Both the position numbers and the translations under genes were made by a program. Below, piece by piece: positions 23,588 through 35,200 of a stretch of DNA of 64,000 nucleotides. A model generated the notes under the pieces. The model was not told the origin of the DNA and ran no database searches. It was given only the letters and a program-made list of their open reading frames with translations. The stretch's first letter is position 1; each line of letters opens with the position of its first letter. The DNA is from Escarpia spicata (Eukaryota; Annelida; Polychaeta; Sabellida; Siboglinidae), in contig OZ023205.1 of assembly GCA_963995525.1 (NCBI GenBank), positions 47,855,748-47,919,747 of the forward strand, in the 5' to 3' direction.

Positions 23588-25273
23588 CTATTGCATGCAA
23601 AGGTCGCATGCGGATTTCTGGTTTCCACACTTTTCATGGTACCATTGGCGGCACAATGGACATTGCAGCCAATCTTCTGTTGGTGACGTGGTATAGAGCT
23701 CACTGCAATAGATGCACCTGTATTCTTCATTCGTAGGGGTCGCACCAACTTTACGCACGTGCTTGACAGTGGTTCGTTCTTTGCCCTTGTGCAGTTCGCG
23801 CGTGTTGGATTTCTTGCATGTCTGCTTATTGGCTTGCCTCTCAAGCTTCTCGTTCAGTTGCTGATGCTTTTCTCGCAGATTATCATTGTATGGCGATGCC
23901 GTGAGATGTTCTGCAGACTGGGAGCGTCGTTTACCCAGCCGGGGCCCAGCCTTGGGGAGTGGTGATATGCCGTGAATGAACGTGTTTATAGGCGTCATTG
24001 GCGTAATGCAGCCAGTCGATGTGGAGGCAACTGCGTCGGGCAGCGTCGCGCGTTCGGAGAGGTTAGTCACTTCAATATGGGCGCTGCTCGGAAGAGGCTC
24101 AGACGCGACAATAAGGAGCAGTTACCGCCGGCGGGGCACTGCTTGCTGGGGCTGCCTGATCGCTGTCCGTCATCAATGGTGGCGCAAAATATGCATCTCT
24201 AAACACTGCAGGGTTGAATGGCCACAGTCCACAACTGGAGAACCCTGACACGGCTTTATCGATCGTGCAAGCCCTTGTGTACGCTGCTCCAAAGAGGGCC
24301 GCGATGTTATAGAAAAAGGTGATTCGTTTTCCAGCGTTGCTAGTCATCCAATAGACGCATGCCTGTCTGTAGTACTCCTTGAGCGGTCTGAAGTAGCACT
24401 TGTCGAGCGGCTGGAGTCGATGAGTAGTGTGCAGTGGAAAGGAGATGAGCTCGACGCCATTCGCCCTGGCGAGTTCCACTGCTTCGAGCGACTTGTGGCT
24501 GATGTGTCCGTCAACAAAGAGTACGACCTTTTTGTCAGGCGTCGGTTTGACCGCATCGACAAAGTGATTCAACCACTGCACGAAGACTGCTGTCTGTCCA
24601 GCCACTGTCTGTCACCACTCCCACTGTACCAGGTGGACAGCCAACGAGCAAGTGTTCGTTCATTTTCTTCCTCGGGTAGATCAGAAATGGTGCGAGATAA
24701 CGCCCACTTGCACTCATGCTGCATATGATAGTGACCGTTTTCCCCTTTTTGCTACTCGTCATTTTTCCAACCTGTTTCTGACCCTTTTTCGCGACGATTC
24801 TCCCAGGTTTGTGCACAACCGTTAAGCCGCTCTCGTCCATGTTCCAGATGCTGTCACCATCTATTGGCCCAATGCTCTCGAAAAAATTATCGACTTGTGC
24901 CTTATTGAATCCCACTGCCCGATTTATACTCGTCGCTTCCGGTTCCCTAATAGAGAGTGTTCCGTTTCGAGGTATCGCAGGGCAGAAAAGGACCACTCGC
25001 AAGCAACGCTTCCATCTGGTGTAGTTTAGAAGATGTTTACGATCTTGCTGATGACGCAAATGTTTGACCACACGCCGAAATCTGTTCATGTGAAGATGAT
25101 GGTCGTGGAACGTGAGGGTCATCGTACCGCTTTTACCACTTTGCGATTTCCACAGGAAGCTCGTTTTGTTCAGCCGAACTGAGATAACTACTGTAGTACT
25201 CCGTTAGTCCTTTGCCATCTAGTTTCTGTAGGTTAATTGGACGGCAGGAGGTCTTGAGCTGCAGGGAGTCCAT
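23588..25273 (-). pseudogene. pogo/Tigger-like DDE transposase with PHD finger, broken
   Basis: A decayed DNA-transposon gene. From an ATG at 25273 (MDSLQLKT) the frame breaks near 25120. After TLSIREPEATSINRAVGFN the DDE_1 catalytic core follows: IWNMDESGL carries the first Asp and VVLFVDGHISH the second. HRLQPLDKCYF carries the third, 35 residues after the second (DD35D). Frameshifts occur near 24560 and near 24090, at least, so no intact protein is possible. The C-terminus (about 23710-23590) is a PHD-like zinc finger, CIYCSELY then WLQCPLCRQWYHEKC then CDLC, as in many invertebrate Tigger/jerky-type transposases. It sits downstream of the glycosyltransferase in the opposite orientation. 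Confidence 0.9.
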
Positions 25274-25279
25274 GGTAGT

Positions 25280-27290
25280 CACTCAACATCGTTCAGCCAT
25301 CTTGTCAAGGACGTGATCAATAATAAAAATATATTGATGCGATAGTAGTCAGCTGCTGATTGATCCGTACACGTGTCTCCAGCATTGGCGCGATGGCACT
25401 GAAGCTGTGCTATGGCACCATATTTCATCCCACCCTGATGGGATATGGTCCTGCAGTCCCGGATGTCTTTACTCGCCAACGAAATGTCCTCGTATGCATC
25501 GTCCATATCGCACTGTTTGGCTTGGAGGTGCTTTGTCACGGACCCAAGAAAACTGAACATCTTCTGGGCCAACCACTATAATTATAGTGAATCTTCTAGA
25601 AGACGGCCGAACTCGGCTGCATCATTTCGTGCGTCACCGGTACTGGCTCATTCGATGCCGTCCAGCGCATCCAATAGTTTTGTATTTTGCGATGAGTGCT
25701 GACAGGAACTACACGCACCCTTCACTTTTTCCATTATGTACATCAGCCACCAATCACTGAATCACCTAATGTAGACATGATATCCAGTTTGGATTATATC
25801 TCAAATTTCATATTTCTCCTGCATGATAGTTGAGTGTTCAAGTCGTTGAAATATGGTCTGTATAAATGCCCATGCGTGACTAAATTATGCTTACACAATC
25901 ACCAACACGAAGTGAGATTTAATAATTATGATGGTGAGAAAGATGCTTCTGGTGGTAGCATAATCCAATTATTACAGAACCTAACAGGACTCATTAACAT
26001 GTCAGCTAACTCACAAACGTAGGTGGGTAATGCCAACAATTTCATTGATTCATTGATGCCCATTTTAATTTTAATTCACAAATCAACAACTTGACCATCA
26101 AGAAATAAACGTTGCATTAAATGTGTGTACTTAAAACAGTGCATTGTGTTGTAAATGGTATATATATAGTTATTCATCAGATGAATATGTTGAAAACACA
26201 TGCTTTAACAATCCGCAAGCCTTGACAAGTGCAGGCTTTGTGAATCTGCATAACAATCATAATTATATTATTTACCCTGTACCTTAAGCTGTAACCCTTG
26301 TAAACTGCAACCATAATCCAAGTGTAATGCAACCATATAACATGTCTAACTACCCAAAACATGGTTTAACAAAGTAATACATAATAACACAAAATACAGT
26401 TTTCACCCACATTTACACTCCAACATTCAGTATTCCCGTGTTATTCAGCAAAATTGCATACCAATACTTATGAATCAGTACCGCTTTAAACCAGGTAAAA
26501 CTTAGTCCATGAAACAATAAATTTGCAGATAATTTTTTTGCCAGAACGGCTCAATGAATAAAATATTTCATTATGTGGCATTACCATAATTTTGTCTAAA
26601 ATGAAAACATTGCCTTGACTTTGGTCCATGAATATATGATCACAGATCAGCACATCTATAAGTAAATAACATCACACAAATCATGCACTTGCAATATAAC
26701 ACAAATACAACATTGTTATTATATTTCATCCAAATGCCTACACAACTTGCAATATATGTGCGCAAGCAGGCCTACTGTGGATGACACCATGTTCAATGCA
26801 TTTCTTCATAAATATTTCAGAAATGTATAAACAGCAGTTATCTCAACAGCGCCACTTGTCTGCTCAGATGCATGGGGTTACTGGGATTTACTTTAAACAA
26901 GCCCAATGTAGGCATTATCAACAATTATACCCCATTTTCAACGTCCACCAATGGAAACAGAGCCTTGTAGTCAATAACAGTAATTTACAGTTAAGCATTT
27001 ACTACTTAAGTAATTGTATTATCATTAATGACATTATTGTTTTTTTAATTAACATTTTAAATTTGTCACAAGTGGTTCTGCTATAAGCCCTTGCAAGTTT
27101 CTTAGGAGTCTCCTTAGTTGCACTACAATACTATACTGTATTACTTTGTCTTGTATCTTTGCAACTTAAATAAACTTATTATTATCATAGGTCAGAAATG
27201 GATGACCAAATCCTCTATGTTGCCACTGTATGTTTCTACCAATCCAGTAATTTGATAACATTTATAAACATGAATCATCAGAAAATATAT
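25280..27290. other. no gene recognised
   Basis: AT-rich intergenic sequence between the Tigger remnant and the 3' end of the sushi gene. Only short random frames. Confidence 0.4.
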
Positions 27291-27294
27291 TTTT

Positions 27295-27705
27295 TGACAC
27301 CTCCTATGTTCAGGACAGCAACACCATTACGAGTGTTTAAAACACTTTTGAAGACTCACCTTTTTAAACAAGTGTTTTTTTTTATGTGCTTTTTTAGATA
27401 AATATATTTAGTTTTATTAGTTTCTTAGCATATTTATGGTTATTCTTCTTGTATAAATGAATTAATTTAAAGCAGTTTTTAAGAGTGTCTTAGTATATGA
27501 ATTTATTTAAAAGTTTTTTAATGATCTCTCTTAAAAAAAAAAATTAATAACTATATTTAAGGTAATGTTATATTTGTTATTTGTTTATTTCTTAGTTAGC
27601 TTTTTTTTATGTAAAATATTTTATTATATATGTGTGAATGTATGTACAGCACTCAAGAGCAATTTTAATTGATCGGGTGCTATATAAGTACTTTTATTTA
27701 TTTAC
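27295..27705 (+). mobile_element. L2-like LINE 3' end
   Basis: Reads FRTATPLRVFKTLLKTHLFKQ, the common C-terminus of L2-like RT proteins. An AT-rich UTR follows, ending 'gggtgctatataagtactt' and TTTATTTATT. This tail is shared in style with the SINE next door. 5'-truncated and inactive. Confidence 0.75.
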
Positions 27706-28120
27706 ATACCCCTGTAGAGAGTGGTTCACCCCCATATATATTAAGTGTTGACATACAAAACATTTCAAAATTATTCAAATGCCTTTGTAAATATGTAGCC
27801 AAACCCATCTGCATCAATCTTAAACATTTTCATACAAGCTCTCATCAATGCATCATTTCAAACATTTGCATTTTTCATTAAATAAATATTGCCAAAACTG
27901 GGCTAAAACTTAACTATGCAAAACAAAAACCAACAGAACTTGTAAATTAAATATAAAGATACTATAACAAGATATCTGAAATTTGAGATTGTAAATAGTT
28001 ACAATCGTACAAGAAATAATAATAAATTGACTGCACTATCAAAAAGTGCACAATAAACTGCACATTCATAGCTGACGACCAGCGTGTTTGCTACTTGCTG
28101 ATAGTTGGACATATTCAAAA

Positions 28121-28413
28121 CAAGTTCTTATATAGTGCAGTATCCAGTCTTTCGGACTGCTCAAAGTTATTTACACTTTACTCCCTGGCACAACTGTTTA
28201 ATTGAACACCATCTTGACTTCTCTAGGAAGCATTCAGCCAATTACTGTGCAAATATCAACGACTGTCTATCACCAGGTACTCACTTATACAGCTGAGTGA
28301 GCTGGAACAACTTGAAGTGAACAAACCTGCCCAATGTTCAAAACAGCTGCACAAGGATTCGAACCCAGAATCTCTCTCGAGTCCGACGCTCTAACCACTA
28401 GGCCACCGTGCCC
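28121..28413 (-). mobile_element. tRNA-derived SINE
   Basis: On the minus strand the head reads 'cacggtggcctagtggttag', with an A-box-like TGGCCTAGTGG (28395-28405) and a perfect B box GGTTCGAATCC (28355-28365), so it is derived from a tRNA gene. The body contains 'gctgtataagtgagtacctg', and the tail ends 'ctgcactatataagaactt', similar to L2-like LINE tails, as expected for LINE-mobilised SINEs. A second, head-less copy lies at 60.9-61.1 kb. Confidence 0.8.
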
Positions 28414-28977
28414 CACAGCATGGCTTCAAACATGCAGCCAAAGATGCATGTGTAAATCAAATCCTGTATCAGGTTATTTCTTCACCGTTTAGAATCACAT
28501 GTCTACTTTTGTGATGTCACAAAGTCGTTAAAGATACACATTTTTCCTATCCTAAAATCATGTGATGTAGTATACATATTCTTCTAACATTTTGAAAACC
28601 CAAAAAGGATTTCAATGAATCTTAATTTGTTCTTATTGTTTGTTCATTATCAGTTTAATCTGGATGTTCTCATTCAAGTTTAACGTTTGCATTGCATGCT
28701 GAACTGCAAAATCGACATTAACGAACTGTAATGCGGTCAGATTATATTTTAAAAGTGTACTTCATAAAAACCCATTTGAGCAGACAAGATGTTAAACAGA
28801 TATACTTCGCGCTACCATAATAACACAATTCACAATAAAAATTGATCAGACTTTGCATATTTACGTCTCCGGAAATTACTTGCATGAAAATATGATCAAC
28901 TCAACCTCAAGAGTAACTCGTGCAATCTCACCCTAACATACAGACTAAGTCTTGTCCAAACTGTCACAGTGCGACAA
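28414..28977 (-). other. 3' UTR/downstream flank of the sushi gene
   Basis: Directly downstream of the stop codon at 28978. No coding content. I could not pick a single convincing polyadenylation signal on the minus strand. Confidence 0.4.
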
Positions 28978-29252
28978 TCACATGGCTGCGACCTTCGCGC
29001 CCCTTTGAGTGAGGTGGCGGAATCCTTCCCTCAAATTCCTCATCATCATCTTCAGGTGCGCTCTTAAGATGTTGAAGTCAGCAGCAATGACCAGCAAGGT
29101 CGGCACAACCAGCATCACGATGCCAACGACACCTATTGCAATGTTCTTTGTCTCTGTGTCAGCTTTCTTCATGCCGATGGAAGCCATCACTTTCTCTTTC
29201 TCCGTCTTTGGCTTGTCTTCCGGCACGAATATAGTCACCTCCTCTCCAGTCG
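28978..29252 (-). CDS. sushi gene terminal exon: TM helix and tail
   Basis: Acceptor 'cttgccccacag'. Encodes (A)[20 protein letters not shown], an acidic/lysine-rich juxtamembrane segment. A hydrophobic helix follows, roughly [20 protein letters not shown], then a 30-residue tail rich in Arg/Lys ([15 protein letters not shown]) ending KVAAM and TGA. The positive charge after the helix supports a cytoplasmic tail. I see no ITAM-, ITIM- or PDZ-type motif. Confidence 0.92.
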
Positions 29253-32200
29253 CTGTGGGGCAAGATCATTGGTAGAAACAACAGGAAATACATCTAGCAA
29301 CACAAACATAGACACTTCCTGTCCAGTTGCTGTTATAGACAAATATACACCTACATAATTGACTTTATCTTTACACAAAATGCCAGTTTTATGGTTACAT
29401 TTCAATATATCCACAGCAGTGTGGTCTAGATAGGACAAGACGTGTATGACATCCAAGAGGACAATGAGGGGTAAAAGTATCATATGCATTTAGGTGAAAT
29501 AATTAATGTATTCGCAGTCTCGCCATGCCTACCTTCACAGACGGGATCGATGCCGGTCCAGTTGCCTCGAGGCCCACACACCTTCCACAGCTGCCCCGAC
29601 AAGAGCCGGTAGCGGGGCAGACACTGGTAGATCATCCTCCTGGTGCGTAGTGACTTCTTGTCCTCATACCACGTCGCATTCACCACATCTGGCGGTCGAC
29701 TGCACTCAATCTCTGCAACACACATGTATACAGAATCGATGATTTACGACTGCTGCTGTAGTTATACATAGTGTGGAGACTTGCTACCACCATCAAGTTC
29801 TGTAACACGTGTAGTGTAAATAACTCCTGTGCTGCAGTTATATAAAGTGGAGACTTGCTACCACCATCAAGCTCTGTAACACGTGTAGTGTAAATAACTC
29901 CTGCGCTGCAGTTATATAAAGTGGAGACTTGCTACCACCATCAAGCTCTGTAACACGTGTAGTGTAAATAACTCCTGCGCTGCAGTTATATAAAGTGGAG
30001 ACTTGCTACCACCATCAAGCTCTGTAACACGTGTAGTGTAAATAACTCCTGCGCTGCAGTTATATAAAGTGGAGACTTGCTGTAACAATCAACTCTTGAC
30101 AAACAATTCAACATTTGCCTGTCAATTTCACCAACACGCCATCACTCAAACGTATTTATTAAAATCAACACATTCTGTCACCTGAAAAGTGGATCTGAAG
30201 GAAGTGTGGTAATGTGGACATATTTTCAGTAAACTAAATCAAATAAAAGTAGTTTAAATATGTGAATTAAATTCCAAACCCGAGACATTCTCTGGAGGGA
30301 ATTTTTGTGAGCTCAACACCGACTTACTGACACACTTCGGAGGTTTCCCGCTCCACGTGCCATTTTCCCCGCACATGCGAACCTCTTCTCCACTGGCAAA
30401 CTTGTAGCCATGATGACAGAAGTACGTGACGTGAGACTGATACGTCAGAGACGAGATGTTGTAGTTTGTCAATGGAGGCAGTTCTGGTGCTGGACAGGTG
30501 ATTTCTAGATGAACCCAGAGTTTATATTAATTCTGAAATTACTTTTAGGCACAGTCAACGCAATATGATGCAAATTTTACTTTTTTGAGCCAGCTGTTCC
30601 AACATTTATAACACTCTGAGTTAAAATGTTACATAGACAATGCACACAAACAAAACAACTAAACATACAATTGTATGCCTTGTAAAATCTGGCAGTATTA
30701 TTTACAATACTAAATTCTACATACACCATAAAAGTGTTGTTCCGATTAATACATTTTCTTGACGACTGGTTGATTCATGCTTCCGATTAATTAATCGATT
30801 GCAATCTTGTGTAATTGATGATCATTTCGATTATACAAAAAGACTGTTTTGAGTGAATTATGTATAATTACCAAATGACCAAAATCAATTTTAGCCTCTT
30901 GACAAAGGTGCCACTGCCATTGTTCAAAACTGCTATGCCTACACTGTGCTTGGAAATCCCACATTATACGGGAAGACACAGTGCATTAAAAGTGTAAACA
31001 TTGCAAGGCTTTTCGAAAGGTTTCCATCATGATTATTACACACAGGTGCATACACATGTGTGTATATATATCAACTGCCACTGATGGATCACACTAGTAG
31101 CGCCACCTAGCGACTAAACTTCTTAGAATACCCGCCCACAAACCAATTGTACACTGAACCGTCAATCAGTTTCGCCAAACCAATAATCAATTATGAAAAT
31201 CAAACTGACAGCCAGCACTACACAGTAGGTGTATCAGTCCTACCTGCGCATGTGATCCCGTCTCCCTCCCAGAGTTCACGCTCCCTACAGACGAGTGTGT
31301 TCTGCAGACCATTCTGGCGATAGCCAATCTCGCATGTGTACATTGCGGTATCCAGGTAACTCAGCCCTGTTGTCACGCTCTGGGAATTGTCAACCGTTGG
31401 CGGCTGCCCACAGGACACTCCTGAAATATGTCACAAAAGCAAACATCTCCCAGTTCAATCTTTAACAAAAAAATGTTTCTCTCTGCCTCCCTCCCCACCT
31501 ACCATTTGAATGTTAAGAATAGCTTTTGTACATTGTTTCTTAAGTAGCCCAGTGGGGGTTTTTTGTACATTGTTTCTTAAGTAGCCCAGTGGGGTTTTTT
31601 TGTACATTGTTTCTTAAGTAGCCCAGTGGGTTTTTTTTGTACATTGTTTCTTAAGTAGCCCAGTGGTTTTTTTTTGTACATTGTTTCTTAAGTAGCCCAG
31701 TGGTTTTTTTTTGTACATTGTTTCTTAAGTAGCCCAGTGGGGGTTTTTTGTACATTGTTTCTTAAGTAGCCCAGTGGGGGTTTTAGGTCACATACCTGTA
31801 TTGGGTCATTATATGGAGTTTCAGTGCGAAACAAATCGTTTATAATTCGCCGCTTTTCCATGTTTTATGATTGTACACAAGTTTTTGGCCTAAAGTTTTT
31901 TCCTTACTGGATTGAGTACTTACAGTAGAGTATGCAGGGTTTATAGGCCGGGAACCACATAGATATCTAGAACAACTTTCTGTTATTGAAGTGTCAGTAG
32001 GGCAGAATGGCCCCACCTCTTTGCATATATTATCTTAATTTATTTTAGTTAACAAAATGAGATATTGATTTGTAGATCATAGCTTAATTTTGGTATGTTA
32101 TTGTTCATACCCATAATGTGATGTTTAGGTAAATGATGCAGGGCTCGACATTAGCACTGGCCCACTGGCCCGGCGCGTTTTTTAGGCTGTCGGGCCAGTT

Positions 32201-35200
32201 TGGGCCACCAGTTTTCATATTTTACTGGCCTGACGGGCCACTGGTTTCAATCCAATTGATCACCGTCATTTTAAATAGTTTTTATCATTTGTCATCCCCT
32301 ACATAACAATTAAACAGAATCTGCAAAAGCCGAATCTACACCTGACCTCGCGTTCTTGCTTGAAACTGCAGTCACCATCTTATTTTATGAATGATCACGC
32401 ATTGCAAGTTCTTGCAAAACGTGTGCATTGCTAATGATGCCTCAGTGCAGAGTTCTTGCGAAGTTTGTTTAACGTGAATAATGCCTCAAATTTTACAGTG
32501 ATAGCAGACTGGTAGCACCATTAAAAATCTTCATTTAACTTTGCTTTCTCGCTTATTATTGTCGCTATCTTAACTTCATAAAAACAAATAGGCCAAAATA
32601 AGAGTTTCGCAAAAGTCCACATGGGGTCGCACCTAGTGACGCCTTGTGAACTTCTTGTGAAGCGACGGACACCTTGGTGAATTAGCGTTTTTGCAGTAAC
32701 AGCCTGATATTATAATGAATAATAATGTCTAAGCCACCCACCTCAGTAAATTAATGGAACAGATTATATCCTGATTGTGTTGGTGCTAGTAGCGTGCATG
32801 TTTAAAAAATAAAATCAACACATACCTTAAAAGGGCGGGATACACATAGATAAAAAGTACTGGACTCTCAATAAGCCAAAAGACTTCCTTGTCCACCTGC
32901 CATCTAGAGTTAATTTTCTGGATAGCAATCTTGTTAAATCTTGTTAAACCCCAAAACCGGGGTAAGCAAAAAGCCTAAAACCATGACACGAAAGAGACAA
33001 ACAAAAGAGAAGTACGAGATGGAGAAGAGGAGGAGGAGGGTTTATGAGTCATCGTGGCTGGAAAGATGGTCATGGCTTGGAGTCGGAAAGGAAGGCCACT
33101 CCACAGCTTTTTGGAAAATCTGCCTAGCATACCTGGCTTTTGCAGACAAGTAAGTAGTTTGAAGACAAATTGTAAAGGAGCCATGCATTTTCAAATTATT
33201 TTTGAATGTAAATTGTTTTCAGATTCAGAGGATGATGTTTCACATCTTTAATGTGTGTGTGTGTGTGTGTGTGTGTGTGTTGTGCGTGCATGCGTGCGTG
33301 CATGCAAGCGAGCGAGTGAGTGAGTGAGTGTGTGTGTGCCACATCATTTGAGTATCGGGTAAGGAAAATTTATGTTCAGCTCATGTTAATAAAAACAAAT
33401 CAAGTCATTTTGCCAAGAACATTTTCTGTCCGCCAGAACCAGCCCACAGAAGAAGAGATGGCAAGAGAGCTGGATGATATCGAGACAGAGCTACATGCAG
33501 CAGCAGATGCCTGCAACACCAACATGAAGGCGCAGGAAGTGGCCCTGGGGAGCGACAACCAAGAGGACTGGACCGCCTTGCGTAAAAGTTGTTTCTGCAC
33601 TAAGTATGTTATAATACACATAGTTTATACTGTATAGAATGTAACATGATTTTACAATAAAACGAATGGACAACCTCCCTCTAAAATATGATTTTTGGGC
33701 AGTAAGTATGTTACAATACATAAGGTTTATATTGTATAATATGATTTTACAATAAAACGAATGGACAACCTCCCTCTAAAACATTATATTTGGGCAGTAA
33801 GTGTGTTACAATACATAAGGTTTAGATTATATAACATATGATTTTACAATAAAACGAATGGACAATCTCCCTCTTAAACATGATATTTGGGCAGTAAGCA
33901 TGTTACAATACATAAGGTTTATATTGCATAACATGATTTTACAATAAAACGAATGGACAATCTCCCTCTAAAACATGATATTTGGGCAGTAAGTATGTTA
34001 CAATACATAAGGTTTATATTGCATAACATGATTTTACAATAAAACGAATGGACAATCTCCCTCTAAAACATGATATTTGGGCAGTAAGTATGTTTACGCA
34101 ATGCAACAAGACAACACCAGATATGGAAGAAATGTGGCCAGAATAACCTTCTGACATTTATTTAATATTCACCCGATAATTGGATGAGTTGTTAGCTAAA
34201 ACACAATACAATCAAATGTGGGCCATTTGAGGTCTTAAACATTGCCCCATTTATTTTATCTATACATTCTAAAAACAAGGCCCACATTATAGAATACCAT
34301 ACTTAAATTATGGTAATACACCAGAACTATTAAAAAGACGCCTCCCAGACATTTAGACGATTAAAACTACTAACTATTACCACATCCTAGAGAGAGGTGG
34401 GGCCATTCCGCCTTCCGCCACACCGTTTATTAATCCTATTTTAATTACCGCCCTAAAAACCCTGCGTACACTTGAAGGAGGAAAAAGCTTTAAGGCAAAA
34501 CCTCGTGTACCATTTAGAAACAGGGAAAAGCGTCAGCAAAGCTAAAATTAACACATGTGCGTGTTGTGAAAATCCCATACATACTTATAACTAGTCTTAT
34601 GGCAGGAGGGGAGGGAGGTGGAGTCAAAACTGATACGATATTCGATAAACAACTGAACACGAGGAATTTCAAATGTGGCCGCTGCTGGAGGTGCAGTGGC
34701 CTTTTATGTCCTGAATGGTCGGACTAGGTTTTACTGTATCACTACGCTAAAGCGCGGGAAGGCCGGCACGCCTTCAGGCTATTGGACTCTGACCTGGTCA
34801 AGGTACAGTGTCAGCTTGTTTACCTAGCCTGCAGGCTGGCTCTAGGACTTTAGTGTTGCCTTGGTTGCCTCGCGTAAAACTTGTTATGCAATGTAATCGC
34901 ATAAATCCCTTTACGCAATGCAACAAGACAACACCAGATATGGAAGAAATGTGGCCAGAATAACCTTCTGACATTTATTTAATATTCACCCGATAATTGG
35001 ATGAGTTGTTAGCTAAAACACAATACAATCAAATGTGGGCCATTTGAGGTCTTAAACATTGCCCCATTTATTTTATCTATACATTCTAAAAACAAGGCCC
35101 ACATTATAGAATACCATATCCCTCTAAAACATGATATTTGGGCAGTAAGTATGTTACTCACTTGTGCAGGTCGGTGGTCCACAACTCCACTTGCCGCTGA

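Larger units (their letters stand above)
32139..33600 (+). mobile_element. hAT-type element remnant with TTF-like ORF
   Basis: Starts 'cagggctcgacattagc', a known style of hAT terminus. Downstream the plus strand has two codon-rich stretches. 32980-33150 reads [18 protein letters not shown] then [11 protein letters not shown], resembling the TTF/BED-like N-terminus of KIAA1586/ZNF862-type hAT transposases but with zinc ligands missing. 33437-33581 reads [19 protein letters not shown]. These are bounded by GT and AG signals. A CR1-like LINE tail (32745-32945) is nested between terminus and ORF. No right terminus was found. The second stretch is not recognised. Confidence 0.45.

Noticed and set aside
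28340..28413. tRNA gene on the minus strand
   Set aside because: A and B boxes are present, but the sequence does not close an acceptor stem and continues into a SINE body.
29009..29275. Plus-strand 88-codon frame over the terminal exon
   Set aside because: Antisense to a terminal exon with a TM helix, in-frame stop and good acceptor.
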